Positions 1-9,124 of a DNA stretch of 64,000 nt are shown here, in pieces. The first letter of the stretch is position 1; each line of letters begins with the position of its first letter. A program made the position numbers and the translations under genes. The DNA is taken from NCBI GenBank assembly GCA_038405435.1, contig JBBYHZ010000001.1; one strand, written 5' to 3'. The notes beneath the pieces were generated by a model. That model did not search any database. It saw only the letters and a list, made by a program, of their open reading frames with translations, and had not been told where the DNA came from. Source of the DNA: Dryocola clanedunensis_A (GTDB lineage Bacteria; Pseudomonadota; Gammaproteobacteria; Enterobacterales; Enterobacteriaceae).

Positions 1-1080
1 CAGATAATCTTCTTCCGTCAGCCCGGCCACCGCGTTGTTTTGCAGTTCCAGAAGATCGTACTGCAGGCTGTGCAGCAGGTTATCCGGCTCGATGTCGACG
101 AACACATCAATCTCTTCGAACTGCTCAAGCTCCGCCAGCAGGAAGGTGTAATCGCGTCCCAGTTTGCCCCACGAGGCCAGCATCGGGTTGCCAACGTCCT
201 GCTCGCCGTCATCGTTAAACAGCGTGGATGCAGACTGGTTATCCTTAAATAACGGCAGAGAGTCCCCCGCCTGGTAGTGGCTGCGGCGACGACGGCTAAT
301 CAGCCTGGCCAGATAAGCGGGATCTTTAATATCACCCCAGTAGTAGCGGCAGGGGTTGGTAAACAACAGATGCACGTCAATATGCTTGCCCAGCGCCTGC
401 AGCGCCTGCAAATAGACTGGCGGAAGGGCTGAGATGCCGCAGATAAAGACCCGTGGCGGCAGGCCCGCCGGGCATTCATCGCTGTTTTCAAGCTGGTGGA
501 TAAAACGCTGGTAGAGGTTTGCGCGGTGCCATTCCGGCTGCTCAAGCTCACGGGTGTGCTGTACCAGAGCCGCCCACAGCGGCGCCTGCCAGAGCTGGGC
601 CTCTCCGGCGTTATCCACCCGTTCGCCCTTTTCCCATGTGCTTAACCAGCCCGGGCGGTAAACCAGATACTGGTCATAGAGATCGGCAATACGCGAAGCC
701 AGCTGGAACAGCTTCCTGCCGTTGTCGTCTTCGCTGAGGTAATTCTGCAGCAGGGCGAATTCGGGCCTGTCCAGCATACCGGGAATGAGCTTCATCAGCT
801 TCCAGCTCATGCTTTGTTTATTGAATGCGCTCTCTTCCGGAATAGCGGGCAGCACACGAACAAACATGTCCCAGATGAAGCTCGCCGGCAGCGGGAATTC
901 TATGTTGGCGGCAATACCAAACTTTTGCGCCAGCGTCATTTGCAGCCATTGCGCCATACCGGTGCTCTGTACCAGAACCACTTCCGGCTGGAACGGATCG
1001 GGTAAAGGCTGTCCTTCCACGATGTATTCCATCAGCGTTTCCAGAACATCGAGGCGGTTGGAATGGTAAACACGCAACAT
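1..1080 (-). CDS. recC: Exonuclease V subunit RecC (C-terminal part outside window)
   Basis: RecC is the Chi-recognising subunit of the RecBCD helicase-nuclease, which processes double-strand DNA ends for recombination. The reverse strand reads openly from an ATG at 1080 (N-terminus MLRVYHSNRLDVLETL) to the window edge, about 360 residues of a protein usually near 1120. The visible part is the inactivated helicase-like N-terminal domain, with family stretches such as VLVQSTGMAQWLQ and ASRIADLYDQYLVYRP. It lies just downstream of the ppdA-ppdB-ygdB-ppdC cluster on the same strand, as in E. coli, so thyA-to-recC may be read through. Truncation is by the window edge only; the reading frame is intact. 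Identity is very sure. Confidence 0.97.
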   Translation of the reverse strand, partial: MLRVYHSNRLDVLETLMEYIVEGQPLPDPFQPEVVLVQSTGMAQWLQMTLAQKFGIAANIEFPLPASFIWDMFVRVLPAIPEESAFNKQSMSWKLMKLIPGMLDRPEFALLQNYLSEDDNGRKLFQLASRIADLYDQYLVYRPGWLSTWEKGERVDNAGEAQLWQAPLWAALVQHTRELEQPEWHRANLYQRFIHQLENSDECPAGLPPRVFICGISALPPVYLQALQALGKHIDVHLLFTNPCRYYWGDIKDPAYLARLISRRRRSHYQAGDSLPLFKDNQSASTLFNDDGEQDVGNPMLASWGKLGRDYTFLLAELEQFEEIDVFVDIEPDNLLHSLQYDLLELQNNAVAGLTEEDYL

Positions 1081-1103
1081 AAAATCGCTACTCCTGACTT
1101 TTC

Positions 1104-1424
1104 CTATGGGCAGTGCAGCCGGGAAAGCTGCCCGCTGCGGCCCGACGGGCTGGTAATGTTGACGGCGATGCTGACACATCCTGCTGCCGTTGTCTGCTGC
1201 CGGATGACTTTCCACTCCTCTGGCGCCTGCGGGCTTTGGGGCTCGGTCAGCTCCACCGCGAGTCGCCAGAGCTGACGAAACTGCCACTGCGCCTGAAATC
1301 CTTGCAGCAGGACCCGGTGGTAACCGAGCAGCACGGTCATCACCACGGCAAAGAGCGCAAGCGAGCACAGTACTTCCGGCAGGCTAAAGCCTTGTTGTTT
1401 GCTCTTTAATCTGGCAACAGACAT
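1104..1424 (-). CDS. ppdC: Prepilin peptidase-dependent protein C (minor pseudopilin)
   Basis: This is a small type IV pilin-like protein of 106 residues. A prepilin signal is visible near the N-terminus (KSKQQGFSLPEVLCSL): a basic leader, then Gly-Phe as the cleavage and N-methylation site, then a hydrophobic helix with Glu at mature position 5. I chose the ATG at 1424 because it has a GGAGG ribosome site and puts the processing site about 12 residues in; the longer open frame upstream lies inside ygdB. The start overlaps the ygdB stop by 19 bases, implying translational coupling. In E. coli the family gives cryptic minor pseudopilins. The actual role here is unknown. Confidence 0.88.
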   Translation of the reverse strand: MSVARLKSKQQGFSLPEVLCSLALFAVVMTVLLGYHRVLLQGFQAQWQFRQLWRLAVELTEPQSPQAPEEWKVIRQQTTAAGCVSIAVNITSPSGRSGQLSRLHCP

Positions 1425-1837
1425 GCGTCCACCTCCGGCAAAGGACAAAAATCCGCCCAGCCGTGCGGGGCCGCTGCCCATCGGCCACTGCTCAGGGTCC
1501 CCCAGCGCCAGAGGGTAACCGGGGCGCTCTCCTTCGGGTAAACGCCCTGCGCTGCCATAATCCCTTTTCCATCTTCTGTTATCCTCAGGCAGGCGCGCCA
1601 GCCTGTTGTCTGCTGCTGACACTGCCAGTGTTTTTTACCCTGCCAGCTCTGCTGCCCTCCCCACGCCATTGCAGACGTCGCGGCGGCATACTCTTTCAAA
1701 TATCTCACCTCCCCGGCTACAGCCGTGCGCTGCCCATGCAGCTGTTGCTGCAGACCATTAAGTATCAGCATACCTAAGGAAAAAAGCAGCAGCACGAATG
1801 CCAGCGAACTGCTGCCCTGCTGATGATGACGATTCAT
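1406..1837 (-). CDS. ygdB: YgdB family pseudopilin-cluster protein (DUF2509)
   Basis: A 143-residue protein between ppdB and ppdC, exactly as in E. coli. It starts MNRHHQQGSSSLAFVLLLFSL: a short basic leader, then one hydrophobic segment (about residues 9-30), then a Trp- and Gln-rich periplasmic part with several Cys. It resembles PilX-type minor pilin components but lacks the Gly-Phe and Glu5 seen in its neighbours. Its start overlaps the end of ppdB by 4 bases and its end overlaps ppdC, so the four genes form a tightly coupled unit. Its biochemical function is not known. Confidence 0.85.
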   Translation of the reverse strand: MNRHHQQGSSSLAFVLLLFSLGMLILNGLQQQLHGQRTAVAGEVRYLKEYAAATSAMAWGGQQSWQGKKHWQCQQQTTGWRACLRITEDGKGIMAAQGVYPKESAPVTLWRWGTLSSGRWAAAPHGWADFCPLPEVDACLLPD

Positions 1838-2394
1838 TGGTTGTACCCCACAACACGGTGTTGCACAGTGACAATCCGGCGGCTCTTCTTATGAAAAGCA
1901 CTCAGATTGATTTCCAGTAACGGCGGCATATTGCGCCGACCCAGGCGGCTAACGGTAAAGCTTCGGATAGCCATCAGAGTCGGATCAGAAATTTTTTGCC
2001 AGCCGCCGCCTTCGCACTGCGTCGCTCCTTTTAAGGTTTCCAGGCTACCGTCCCGCAGCCGGAACCCCGTTGCCTCAGCGTCCTGGTGCCCCACAGGCTC
2101 CCACAGGCCATTGCTGTTGGTATCCCAGCGGGTGATGACGCATTGCCCACCGTTGTTTATCGCAAGTCCTGCCCCTGCACATTGCCCGTTGCAGTAGCCA
2201 GCGCGGCGAAGATGCTTGCCGATACCGAAGGCCAGCTGCCAGAGTGACTCCTGCAACGCTTCCTGCTGATACAGCCCCAGCACACCACGCTGTAAAGCGG
2301 GGAACAGCCTTCCCGCGCCGACCAGGACCGCACTGCTTAACGCGAGGGCGATTAGCGTTTCCAGCAGCGTGAAACCATGCTGTTTTACAGGCAT
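1834..2394 (-). CDS. ppdB: Prepilin peptidase-dependent protein B (minor pseudopilin)
   Basis: A 186-residue pilin-like protein. The N-terminus MPVKQHGFTLLETLIALALSS is a textbook prepilin signal: basic leader, cleavage after Gly7, mature N-terminal Phe, Glu at position 5, then a hydrophobic assembly helix. The C-terminal globular part has several Cys that could form disulfides (around NGQCAGAG and ATQCEGGG). It overlaps ppdA upstream by 10 bases and ygdB downstream by 4. The homologue belongs to the PilW/PulJ-like group of minor pilins. Whether a pilus or secretion system uses it here cannot be told; none is encoded in the window. Confidence 0.88.
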   Translation of the reverse strand: MPVKQHGFTLLETLIALALSSAVLVGAGRLFPALQRGVLGLYQQEALQESLWQLAFGIGKHLRRAGYCNGQCAGAGLAINNGGQCVITRWDTNSNGLWEPVGHQDAEATGFRLRDGSLETLKGATQCEGGGWQKISDPTLMAIRSFTVSRLGRRNMPPLLEINLSAFHKKSRRIVTVQHRVVGYNQ

Positions 2395-2855
2395 CTTGTG
2401 GCCTCATCCGTAGTGCAGATCCGAATACGTCCCCATGCCGAGACGATGACCTGCCACGTACCGGCAGGGCTGCTAAGGGTGATATGCCCTGGCCAGGCCG
2501 TATTACGAAGCCCGTAAAAACCGAGTCCGGCGGTCATTTCCGCGATACGGACATCGGCAAATGGCTGCCTGAGCTGCCATTGTCCGGAGCTCCCGCATCC
2601 AGTTTGCGGCCCGGCGAGACCCAGACACCAGCCCGCTCCCGTCTGGCTCAACGCCAGCAGCCGATCCTGGTTATGCCAGCTGGCGTCACTGCGCAGCCGC
2701 TCAAGCAGGTTTCGTACCTGTTGAACCGTTATCCATAGCCGCTGTTGCTGCTGCCATTGCTGCCAGCCGTACAGCCCTCCCGCGCTTAATGCCACAACGA
2801 TGGTCATCACGATCAGCACTTCAACCAGGCTAAAACCATTTTGCTTTTTGTTCAT
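2385..2855 (-). CDS. ppdA: Prepilin peptidase-dependent protein A (minor pseudopilin)
   Basis: First gene of the pseudopilin cluster, 156 residues. The N-terminus MNKKQNGFSLVEVLIVMTIV has the prepilin cleavage site after Gly7, Glu5 of the mature form, and a hydrophobic helix to about residue 28. The remainder is a GspH/FimT-like pseudopilin domain. It lies about 185 bases downstream of thyA on the same strand, with the thyA terminator between. Read-through from thyA or a promoter in that gap would drive the cluster. Gene identity is based on order and the E. coli protein; the function of the cluster is unknown. Confidence 0.88.
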   Translation of the reverse strand: MNKKQNGFSLVEVLIVMTIVVALSAGGLYGWQQWQQQQRLWITVQQVRNLLERLRSDASWHNQDRLLALSQTGAGWCLGLAGPQTGCGSSGQWQLRQPFADVRIAEMTAGLGFYGLRNTAWPGHITLSSPAGTWQVIVSAWGRIRICTTDEATRCL

Positions 2856-2991
2856 GCGGGGAGTTTGCCGTCGCCTGAAAAAGCTCGCCAGCGTTAAGGT
2901 GGATTTCGTCGAGGGATGCCGAAAGAAATATGCGGTTTTGCAGGGCGTTGCAGAAGGTCTGGAAGGAGCCTCGAAGGATTAAACCGAGAGC

Positions 2992-3020
2992 AAAAAAAAA
3001 CCGGCGCACTAAGGCGCCGG
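2992..3020 (-). terminator. Rho-independent terminator of thyA
   Basis: On the minus strand a 7-bp GC stem (CCGGCGC with GCGCCGG, loop of 6) is followed by nine T. It lies about 20 bases past the thyA stop codon. Confidence 0.92.
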
Positions 3021-3040
3021 TTGTGTCAGTCTGCCGTCAC

Positions 3041-3835
3041 CTAAATGGCGACAGGGGCTTTTATCGCCGGATGCGGATCGTAGCCTTCGATGTCGAAGTC
3101 TTCGAAACGGTAGTCAAACAGGGATTCAGGCTTACGCTTGATCACGAGCTTCGGCAACGGACGCGGTTCGCGGGTCAGCTGCAGAGCAGTCTGCTCCAGG
3201 TGGTTGCTGTACAGGTGGGTATCGCCCCCCGTCCAGACAAAGTCACCCACTTCCAGGTCACACTGCTGCGCCATCATGTGTACCAGCAGCGCATAGCTGG
3301 CGATGTTAAACGGCAGGCCAAGGAAGATATCGCAGGAGCGCTGGTAGAGCTGGCAGGAGAGCTTGCCGTCCGCCACGTAAAACTGGAAGAAGGCATGGCA
3401 AGGCGCCAGCGCCATTTTATCCAGTTCGCCAACGTTCCAGGCTGAAACGATGATACGGCGGGAGTCCGGGTCGTTTTTCAGCTGGTTCAGCACGGTGGTG
3501 AGCTGGTCGACGTGGCGGCCATCAGGCGTGGCCCATGAGCGCCACTGTTTACCATAAACCGGGCCGAGATCGCCGTTCTCATCTGCCCATTCGTCCCAGA
3601 TCGAGACGTTATTTTCATGCAGATAAGCAACGTTGGTGTCGCCTTTTAAGAACCACAGCAGTTCATGGATGATGGAGCGCAAATGACAACGTTTAGTGGT
3701 GACCAGCGGAAAACCTTCCTGCAGGTTAAAACGCATCTGATGCCCGAAAATCGACAGCGTGCCGGTGCCGGTGCGGTCATTTTTAGGGGTGCCTTCTTCA
3801 AGCACTTTTTTCATCAAATCAAGATACTGTTGCAT
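3041..3835 (-). CDS. thyA: Thymidylate synthase
   Basis: ThyA methylates dUMP to dTMP using 5,10-methylenetetrahydrofolate, which it turns into dihydrofolate. The protein is 264 residues, the same length as in E. coli. The active-site Cys146 sits in LAPCHAFFQ, the dUMP phosphate-binding arginines are present (RTGTGT near residue 21, SRRIIVSAWN near 125-134), and the C-terminal APVAI tail that closes the active site is intact. It starts 6 bases after the lgt stop, so lgt-thyA form an operon as in other enterobacteria, and a strong terminator follows. Identity is certain. Confidence 0.99.
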   Translation of the reverse strand: MQQYLDLMKKVLEEGTPKNDRTGTGTLSIFGHQMRFNLQEGFPLVTTKRCHLRSIIHELLWFLKGDTNVAYLHENNVSIWDEWADENGDLGPVYGKQWRSWATPDGRHVDQLTTVLNQLKNDPDSRRIIVSAWNVGELDKMALAPCHAFFQFYVADGKLSCQLYQRSCDIFLGLPFNIASYALLVHMMAQQCDLEVGDFVWTGGDTHLYSNHLEQTALQLTREPRPLPKLVIKRKPESLFDYRFEDFDIEGYDPHPAIKAPVAI

Positions 3836-3841
3836 GTTTCC

Positions 3842-4717
3842 TCACGAAAGCTGCTGCTGTGGGCGACGACGGTAGGCCCAGACCATCATGATAACACCGG
3901 CCACGATCATCGGAATCGAGAGGATCTGCCCCATGCTGATGTACTGTACCCACTCCCCGGTAAACTGGGCATCCGGCTGGCGGAAGAACTCAACGATGAT
4001 ACGGAACGCGCCGTAGCCGATGAGGAACAGGCCAGAAACCGCGCCCATTGGCCGTGGCTTACGGATGTACAGATTCAGGATGATAAACAGAACGATACCT
4101 TCCAGCGCCAGTTCATACAGCTGGGAAGGATGGCGCGGCAGGACACCGTAGGTATTGAACAGCGACTGCCATTCCGGGTGCGTAGCCAGCAGGCCAATAT
4201 CTTCGCCGCGAGAGCCAGGGAAAAGCATTGCCCAGCGGAAGTTCGGGTCGACCCGGCCCCACAGTTCGCCGTTGATAAAGTTGCCAAGGCGCCCTGCACC
4301 CAAACCAAACGGGATCAGCGGCGCAATAAAATCAGAGACCTGGAAGAAGCTGCGCTTCGTGCGGCGCGCAAACCAGATCATCACGCAGATCACCCCGACC
4401 AGACCACCGTGGAACGACATGCCGCCATCCCAGACTTTAAACAGGTAAAGCGGGTCGGCCATAAAGAGTGGCAGGTTGTAGAAGAAGACATAGCCCAGAC
4501 GGCCACCGAGGAATACGCCCAGGAAGCCTGCGTAGAGCAGGTTTTCAACTTCGTTTTTGGTCCAGCCGCTGCCTGGTTTATTGGCGCGGCGTCCGGCAAG
4601 CCACATGGCAAACACGAACCCAACCAGGTACATCATCCCGTACCAGTGCAGGGAAACCGGCCCGACGGAGAAAATCACCGGGTCAAATTCAGGGAAATGC
4701 AGATAGCCACTATTCAT
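3842..4717 (-). CDS. lgt: Phosphatidylglycerol-prolipoprotein diacylglyceryl transferase
   Basis: Lgt transfers diacylglycerol from phosphatidylglycerol to the lipobox Cys of prolipoproteins in the inner membrane, the first step of lipoprotein maturation. The protein has 291 residues and about seven membrane segments. The essential His103 (in GGMSFHGGLVG) and Arg143 in the Lgt signature (GAGRLGNFINGELWGR) are present. It is co-directional with and 6 bases upstream of thyA. About 170 bases separate it from ptsP upstream, so it probably has its own promoter there, though I cannot point to one with confidence. Confidence 0.98.
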   Translation of the reverse strand: MNSGYLHFPEFDPVIFSVGPVSLHWYGMMYLVGFVFAMWLAGRRANKPGSGWTKNEVENLLYAGFLGVFLGGRLGYVFFYNLPLFMADPLYLFKVWDGGMSFHGGLVGVICVMIWFARRTKRSFFQVSDFIAPLIPFGLGAGRLGNFINGELWGRVDPNFRWAMLFPGSRGEDIGLLATHPEWQSLFNTYGVLPRHPSQLYELALEGIVLFIILNLYIRKPRPMGAVSGLFLIGYGAFRIIVEFFRQPDAQFTGEWVQYISMGQILSIPMIVAGVIMMVWAYRRRPQQQLS

Positions 4718-4888
4718 CTGTCACCACAAGCCTTTGTTACCCCACCGAAAAACACGGCAGGTTGCAAATACGCACCCGGGCGGGCGCGCTCCGAAAGCCG
4801 CGAATCATAGCACAAAGGGAGGTCTGATTAAGTTCGCGAAGTTGTAAAAGATATGTAATACCGCAGGGAAAACGGTGCTGCAGGCGCT

Positions 4889-7135
4889 CTAGCGCCCGCC
4901 GCGAATTAAACCGCCCATGCCGCGCCGTTCCATAAACGAGGCGACCTGGTGGCGCACTTCCGTTGCCAGCTGCGCTTCAAGGCTGCGCTCCGCCAGCATT
5001 TGCGCTTCTTCAAGACTGATATGGCGAAGAAGGTATTTAACACGCGCAACCGAGCGTCCGTTCATGGAGAGATGCCGATACCCCATGCCCACCAGCAGCA
5101 CCACGCACATAGGGTCACCGGCCATTTCACCGCACAGGCACAGATCGATGTCGTATCTTTCTGCTTCGCTGGCGATCATCCGCAGCGCCCTTAACATCGC
5201 CGGGTGCAGGCTGTCGTACAGGCTGGCGACACGGGTGTTGTTGCGGTCGACGGCGAGGAGATACTGCGTCAGGTCATTGGTGCCGACGGAGATAAAATCG
5301 ACCCGGCTGGCAAGCTGTCCGAGCATAAAGACCATGGACGGGACTTCGACCATCACGCCGATACGAGGTTTTGGCAGCGGATAGCCCAGCACCTCTTCCA
5401 CCTCGCGCCCGGCACGGTCGATCAGGCGTCTTGCTTCATCGACCTCATCCAGGCTGGTGATCATCGGCAGCAGAATGCTTAAGTTACCGGTCGCGGCGTT
5501 AGCGCGCAGCATGGCGCGAACCTGCACCAGGAAGATTTCCGGCTGGTCGAGCGTAATGCGAATACCGCGCCAGCCCAGACACGGGTTCTCTTCGCTGATC
5601 GGCATGTACGGCAGCTGTTTGTCCGCGCCCACGTCCAGCGTACGCAGCGTGACGGGCTTTTCGTTGAACATCTGCAGCATGCCCTGATACTGAGCGACCT
5701 GCTCCTCTTCCGAAGGGAAGCCGCTTTGCAGCATGAAAGGGATTTCAGTGCGATAAAGCCCGATACCGTCGATGCGGCTGCCGAGCTTTTCTTCGTGTTC
5801 CGGGCTCAGTCCGGCGTTGAGCATGACCTGCACCCGCTCGCCGCTTTTCAGCGCAGCAGGAAGATCCACATCGTCTTCTGCAATGCGGCTCAGCTCATTT
5901 TCTTCGCTGATAAGCCGCTGGTATTCCTGCAGCAGGATCGGCTCAGGATCGACCAGGATTTCGCCGCGATAGCCATCCACCACCAGCGTGCGGCGGTGCA
6001 GCACCGAGGGCTGAATATCCGCCCCCATGACAGTAGGAATACCCAGCGCACGAACCATAATGGCGGCGTGGGAGTTTGCGGCACCGTCACGCACCACAAC
6101 GCCGACCAGACGGTTTTGCGGCAGTTCGGCAAGGGTGGCGGCGGAAAGTTCGTCGGCAACCAGGATAAAGCGTTCCGGCCAGGTATTTGGCCCCTGGATG
6201 GTGTCATCGAGGTGGAACAGCAGCCGCTGGCCGAGCGTGCGTAAATCACCCGCCCGCTCTTTAAGGTAGCTGTCGCTCAGGCTGGCAAACTGTTCAGCAA
6301 ATTTCTCAACGACCTTTTTAACCGCCCATTCTGCCACGGAGCCTTTATCGACTTCGCCGTATAGCTCGCGGCGCAGCCGGGCATCGGTCAACAGGTGGGA
6401 GTAAAGGTCAAAAATGGCGGCGGTTTCTTTCTGCGCGCCTGCCGCAAAGCGTTTACTGTAGCGGCGGAATTCGTTCGATGCCTCTTCAAGTGCGGCGGTC
6501 AGTCGCTCGCGCTCAAGGGTGGTGTCGAGGGTGGAAGCTTCGGAAACCTGCTCCATCAGCGGCAGCGTGGAGTCCATCCAGCCTTCGGCGACCGCCACGC
6601 CCGGTGAGGCGGGAAGCGCACGAATACGCGTCTGGCGGTATTGCCCGAAGAGCGCGGCAAGCTGTGACTGGGAGAGAATGGCTGCCATCTGTGTGGCGAG
6701 CGTAACGAGGAAGGACTCCTCGCTTTCATCGTACTGACGGTGTTCACGCTGCTGAACAACAAGCACGCCGAGCAGCTGACGGCGCTGAATGATCGGCACG
6801 CCCAGGAAGGCTCGAAAACGCTCTTCTTTCACCGCGGGCACGTATTTAAAGCTCGGGTGTTTCTGGGCATCCGCAAGGTTGATAGGTTCGGCAAGACGCC
6901 CGACCAGGCCTACGATGCCTTCATCAAATGCGAGGGTAATGGTGCGCCCACGGGGCTTTTTCAGCCCCTTCGTTGCCATCAGATAGAAGCAGCGACGGTC
7001 ATGATCCGCGAGATAAACCGAGCATACCTCGGTGTCCATCGCAAGGCAGATATCTGTCACCAGGATATCCAGCGCCTCATTGAGGCGCGGGGCGCTGGCA
7101 ACCTTTTCGACTATTTCTCGCAAACGGGTGAGCAT
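4889..7135 (-). CDS. ptsP: Nitrogen PTS enzyme I (EI-Ntr), PtsP
   Basis: PtsP takes phosphate from phosphoenolpyruvate and passes it to NPr and EIIA-Ntr, the regulatory nitrogen PTS. The protein is 748 residues. An N-terminal GAF domain (about 1-165) is followed by the PTS EI phospho-His domain with active His356 (GAANSHAAIMVRALG) and the PEP-binding TIM barrel, including the signature CLCGEMAGDP near residue 665. The GAF domain is what separates it from the sugar enzyme I. It lies 12 bases downstream of rppH on the same strand, so the two are probably co-transcribed, as in E. coli. It is intact. Confidence 0.98.
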   Translation of the reverse strand: MLTRLREIVEKVASAPRLNEALDILVTDICLAMDTEVCSVYLADHDRRCFYLMATKGLKKPRGRTITLAFDEGIVGLVGRLAEPINLADAQKHPSFKYVPAVKEERFRAFLGVPIIQRRQLLGVLVVQQREHRQYDESEESFLVTLATQMAAILSQSQLAALFGQYRQTRIRALPASPGVAVAEGWMDSTLPLMEQVSEASTLDTTLERERLTAALEEASNEFRRYSKRFAAGAQKETAAIFDLYSHLLTDARLRRELYGEVDKGSVAEWAVKKVVEKFAEQFASLSDSYLKERAGDLRTLGQRLLFHLDDTIQGPNTWPERFILVADELSAATLAELPQNRLVGVVVRDGAANSHAAIMVRALGIPTVMGADIQPSVLHRRTLVVDGYRGEILVDPEPILLQEYQRLISEENELSRIAEDDVDLPAALKSGERVQVMLNAGLSPEHEEKLGSRIDGIGLYRTEIPFMLQSGFPSEEEQVAQYQGMLQMFNEKPVTLRTLDVGADKQLPYMPISEENPCLGWRGIRITLDQPEIFLVQVRAMLRANAATGNLSILLPMITSLDEVDEARRLIDRAGREVEEVLGYPLPKPRIGVMVEVPSMVFMLGQLASRVDFISVGTNDLTQYLLAVDRNNTRVASLYDSLHPAMLRALRMIASEAERYDIDLCLCGEMAGDPMCVVLLVGMGYRHLSMNGRSVARVKYLLRHISLEEAQMLAERSLEAQLATEVRHQVASFMERRGMGGLIRGGR

Positions 7136-7147
7136 TTTCTGCGTGAC

Positions 7148-7678
7148 TTAACCTCTTTTACGTCGCCATGCGGGCGCGTTATTGCGTGGTGGCGTAACTT
7201 CCTGCAGCGGCATAACGACACTGGCAAACTCTTTCATCACCCGCCGATAAACATCACGCTTAAAGGAGACAACCTGACGCACGGGATACCAGTAACTTAC
7301 CCAACGCCAGCCGTCGAACTCCGGGGTGCTGCTGGTTTGCATATTGATGTCGTTATCAGAGCTTATCAGCTGCAAAAGGAACCATTTTTGTTTCTGGCCG
7401 ATACATACCGGCTTTGTGTCCCAACGCACCAAACGTTTCGGTAACTTGTAACGCAGCCAGTTGCGGGTCGAGGCGAGAATGCGCACATCTTTGCGCTGCA
7501 GCCCCACTTCCTCAAAGAGCTCGCGGTACATTGCCTGCTCAGGAGATTCGCCAGGATTGATGCCACCCTGCGGAAACTGCCAGGAGTGCTGGCCGAAACG
7601 TCTGGCCCACATCACCTGCCCTTGCCGATTACAAATTACGATACCAACATTCGGGCGGTAGCCATCATCATCGATCAC
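7148..7678 (-). CDS. rppH: RNA pyrophosphohydrolase RppH (Nudix)
   Basis: RppH removes pyrophosphate from the 5' end of mRNAs, which opens them to RNase E decay. The 176-residue protein carries a complete Nudix box at about residues 38-60 (GGINPGESPEQAMYRELFEE), including the metal-binding Glu53, Glu56 and Glu57. The C-terminal tail is basic (APAWRRKRG). It is the first gene of the rppH-ptsP pair and is transcribed away from mutH, with a 686-base gap between them. All family residues are present; the assignment is secure. Confidence 0.98.
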   Translation of the reverse strand: MIDDDGYRPNVGIVICNRQGQVMWARRFGQHSWQFPQGGINPGESPEQAMYRELFEEVGLQRKDVRILASTRNWLRYKLPKRLVRWDTKPVCIGQKQKWFLLQLISSDNDINMQTSSTPEFDGWRWVSYWYPVRQVVSFKRDVYRRVMKEFASVVMPLQEVTPPRNNAPAWRRKRG

Positions 7679-7846
7679 CGGACTACCTCAAATAAAACCT
7701 GGATTGCAGCGATTGTTTCATACAAGCCTCAGGCGGTAAACCACTCTTAACAGGCAACCTTGACGAATAACATTTGAATAACTCACAAATTTAACCAGAG
7801 TTATAAACAGAAGGGGTAATTCCCTCGCGCTTTTATTCACTTTTTC

Positions 7847-8171
7847 TGTGGATATCACTGTGAAAAACTGTCGGATACTCTCGGGACAACTTTAGATAAC
7901 TCAAAATAAGAGCATTCCCAGCGCCTAAAATAACGCTTATATTTCATATTACTACACCGTAAAATGCTGTTCATAACTTTCATAACGTGATCGGCATCAC
8001 ATGCGAAGATCGCACATTGTCGAAAGATCGAGCAACGACGTTTTTATCCACAGATTGTGCAAACAACTTGGTCACATATCGCTGAAAAAATGTGTTTTAC
8101 CCCTCCGTCAAGGCTGTAAATAGAACCAGTAGTGACGGTTTTTACCAGTTATCCCATTTTTCTGTGGATAA
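7847..8171. promoter_or_regulatory. Cluster of DnaA-box-like sites between rppH and mutH
   Basis: The 686-base gap between the divergent rppH and mutH genes is AT-rich and holds no convincing gene. It carries a perfect DnaA box TTATCCACA at 8044-8052, a second perfect box on the other strand (TGTGGATAA) at 8163-8171, and a one-mismatch box (TGTGGATAT) at 7847-7855. From what I recall, the mutH upstream region is among the strong chromosomal DnaA-binding loci of E. coli. Binding here is inferred from sequence only. Confidence 0.6.
7986..8001. promoter_or_regulatory. Possible CRP site
   Basis: CGTGATCGGCATCACA has the half-sites GTGA and TCACA separated by 6 bases and differs by one base from the core CRP pattern TGTGA-N6-TCACA. 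It lies about 310 bases from the rppH start and 365 from the mutH start. Which gene it would serve, if it is real, is unclear. Confidence 0.3.
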
Positions 8172-8364
8172 CCCGGTGTAAGATCCTGTTCATTGTCAGT
8201 GACCAGAATTGGAAAAGATTTTATCTGCGGATTTAATATGCGAGGAAACGCACAAAAAGTCATTATAAATCATGAAATTGATATTCCCCCTCGCGACACG
8301 CTAAACTATTTCCACATTGTGGGTAAACCACGGCTATTTTTTAACCACCTGGCACTCATCCGTT

Positions 8365-9051
8365 ATGCATTCGATCAAACCCCTGCTTCAGCCGCCGCCG
8401 GACGAACAGATTTTGCTTGCTCAGGCGCAGAATCTGGCGGGCTATTCCCTTGGGGAGCTGGCCGCCATCGCGGGTCTTCCCGTGCCACCCGATCTAAAAC
8501 GAGATAAGGGCTGGATTGGCATTTTGCTGGAGCTGTGGCTGGGCGCCAGCGCAGGCAGCAAGCCGGAACAGGATTTTGCCGCGCTGGGAATAGAGCTGAA
8601 AACGATCCCGATAGATAGTCTGGGTCGCCCGCTGGAGACAACCTTCGTCTGCGTCGCTCCGCTCACCGGGAACACGGGCGTAGTCTGGGAAACCAGCCAC
8701 GTGCGCCACAAGCTCAGGCGCGTGCTGTGGATCCCCGTTGAAGGCGAGCGGCAAATTCCCCTGGCGGATCGTCGGGTCGGCTCACCGCTGCTGTGGGAGC
8801 CGTCGCCAGAAGAGGAGCAGCAACTAAGGCTCGACTGGGAAGAGCTGATGGATTTGATCGTGCTGGGTCAGGTTGAGCGAATCACCGCTCGCCACGGCGA
8901 AGTGCTGCAGCTGCGCCCGAAAGCCGCTAACAGCAAAGCGCTCACCGAAGCTATTGGCGCTGACGGCAGCCGCATCCTCACGCTGCCGCGTGGGTTTTAT
9001 CTAAAAAAGAACTTCACCGCAGCCCTGCTGGCGCGCCATTTCCACGTCTGA
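8365..9051 (+). CDS. mutH: DNA mismatch repair endonuclease MutH
   Basis: MutH nicks the unmethylated strand at hemimethylated GATC sites after activation by MutS and MutL, directing repair to the new strand. The chosen ATG at 8365 gives 228 residues, matching E. coli (229). The open frame goes further upstream but the extra 16 codons have no family counterpart. Catalytic residues Asp70 (KPEQDF), Glu77 and Lys79 (IELKT) line up with the known active site. The start has no strong ribosome site. It is followed by ygdQ in the same direction after about 70 bases. Identity is sure; the start is likely. Confidence 0.97.
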   Translation: MHSIKPLLQPPPDEQILLAQAQNLAGYSLGELAAIAGLPVPPDLKRDKGWIGILLELWLGASAGSKPEQDFAALGIELKTIPIDSLGRPLETTFVCVAPLTGNTGVVWETSHVRHKLRRVLWIPVEGERQIPLADRRVGSPLLWEPSPEEEQQLRLDWEELMDLIVLGQVERITARHGEVLQLRPKAANSKALTEAIGADGSRILTLPRGFYLKKNFTAALLARHFHV

Positions 9052-9124
9052 GCGCAATTTTCTTGTACTCCCTTTCCGGCTGGCGTTTATAATTGCGTTT
9101 TCTTTTTTTGGCAGGACCTTTTAG

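Noticed and set aside
1..1080. recC appears truncated
   Set aside because: The frame is open to the window edge; the cut is from the window, as with bglA at the right end.
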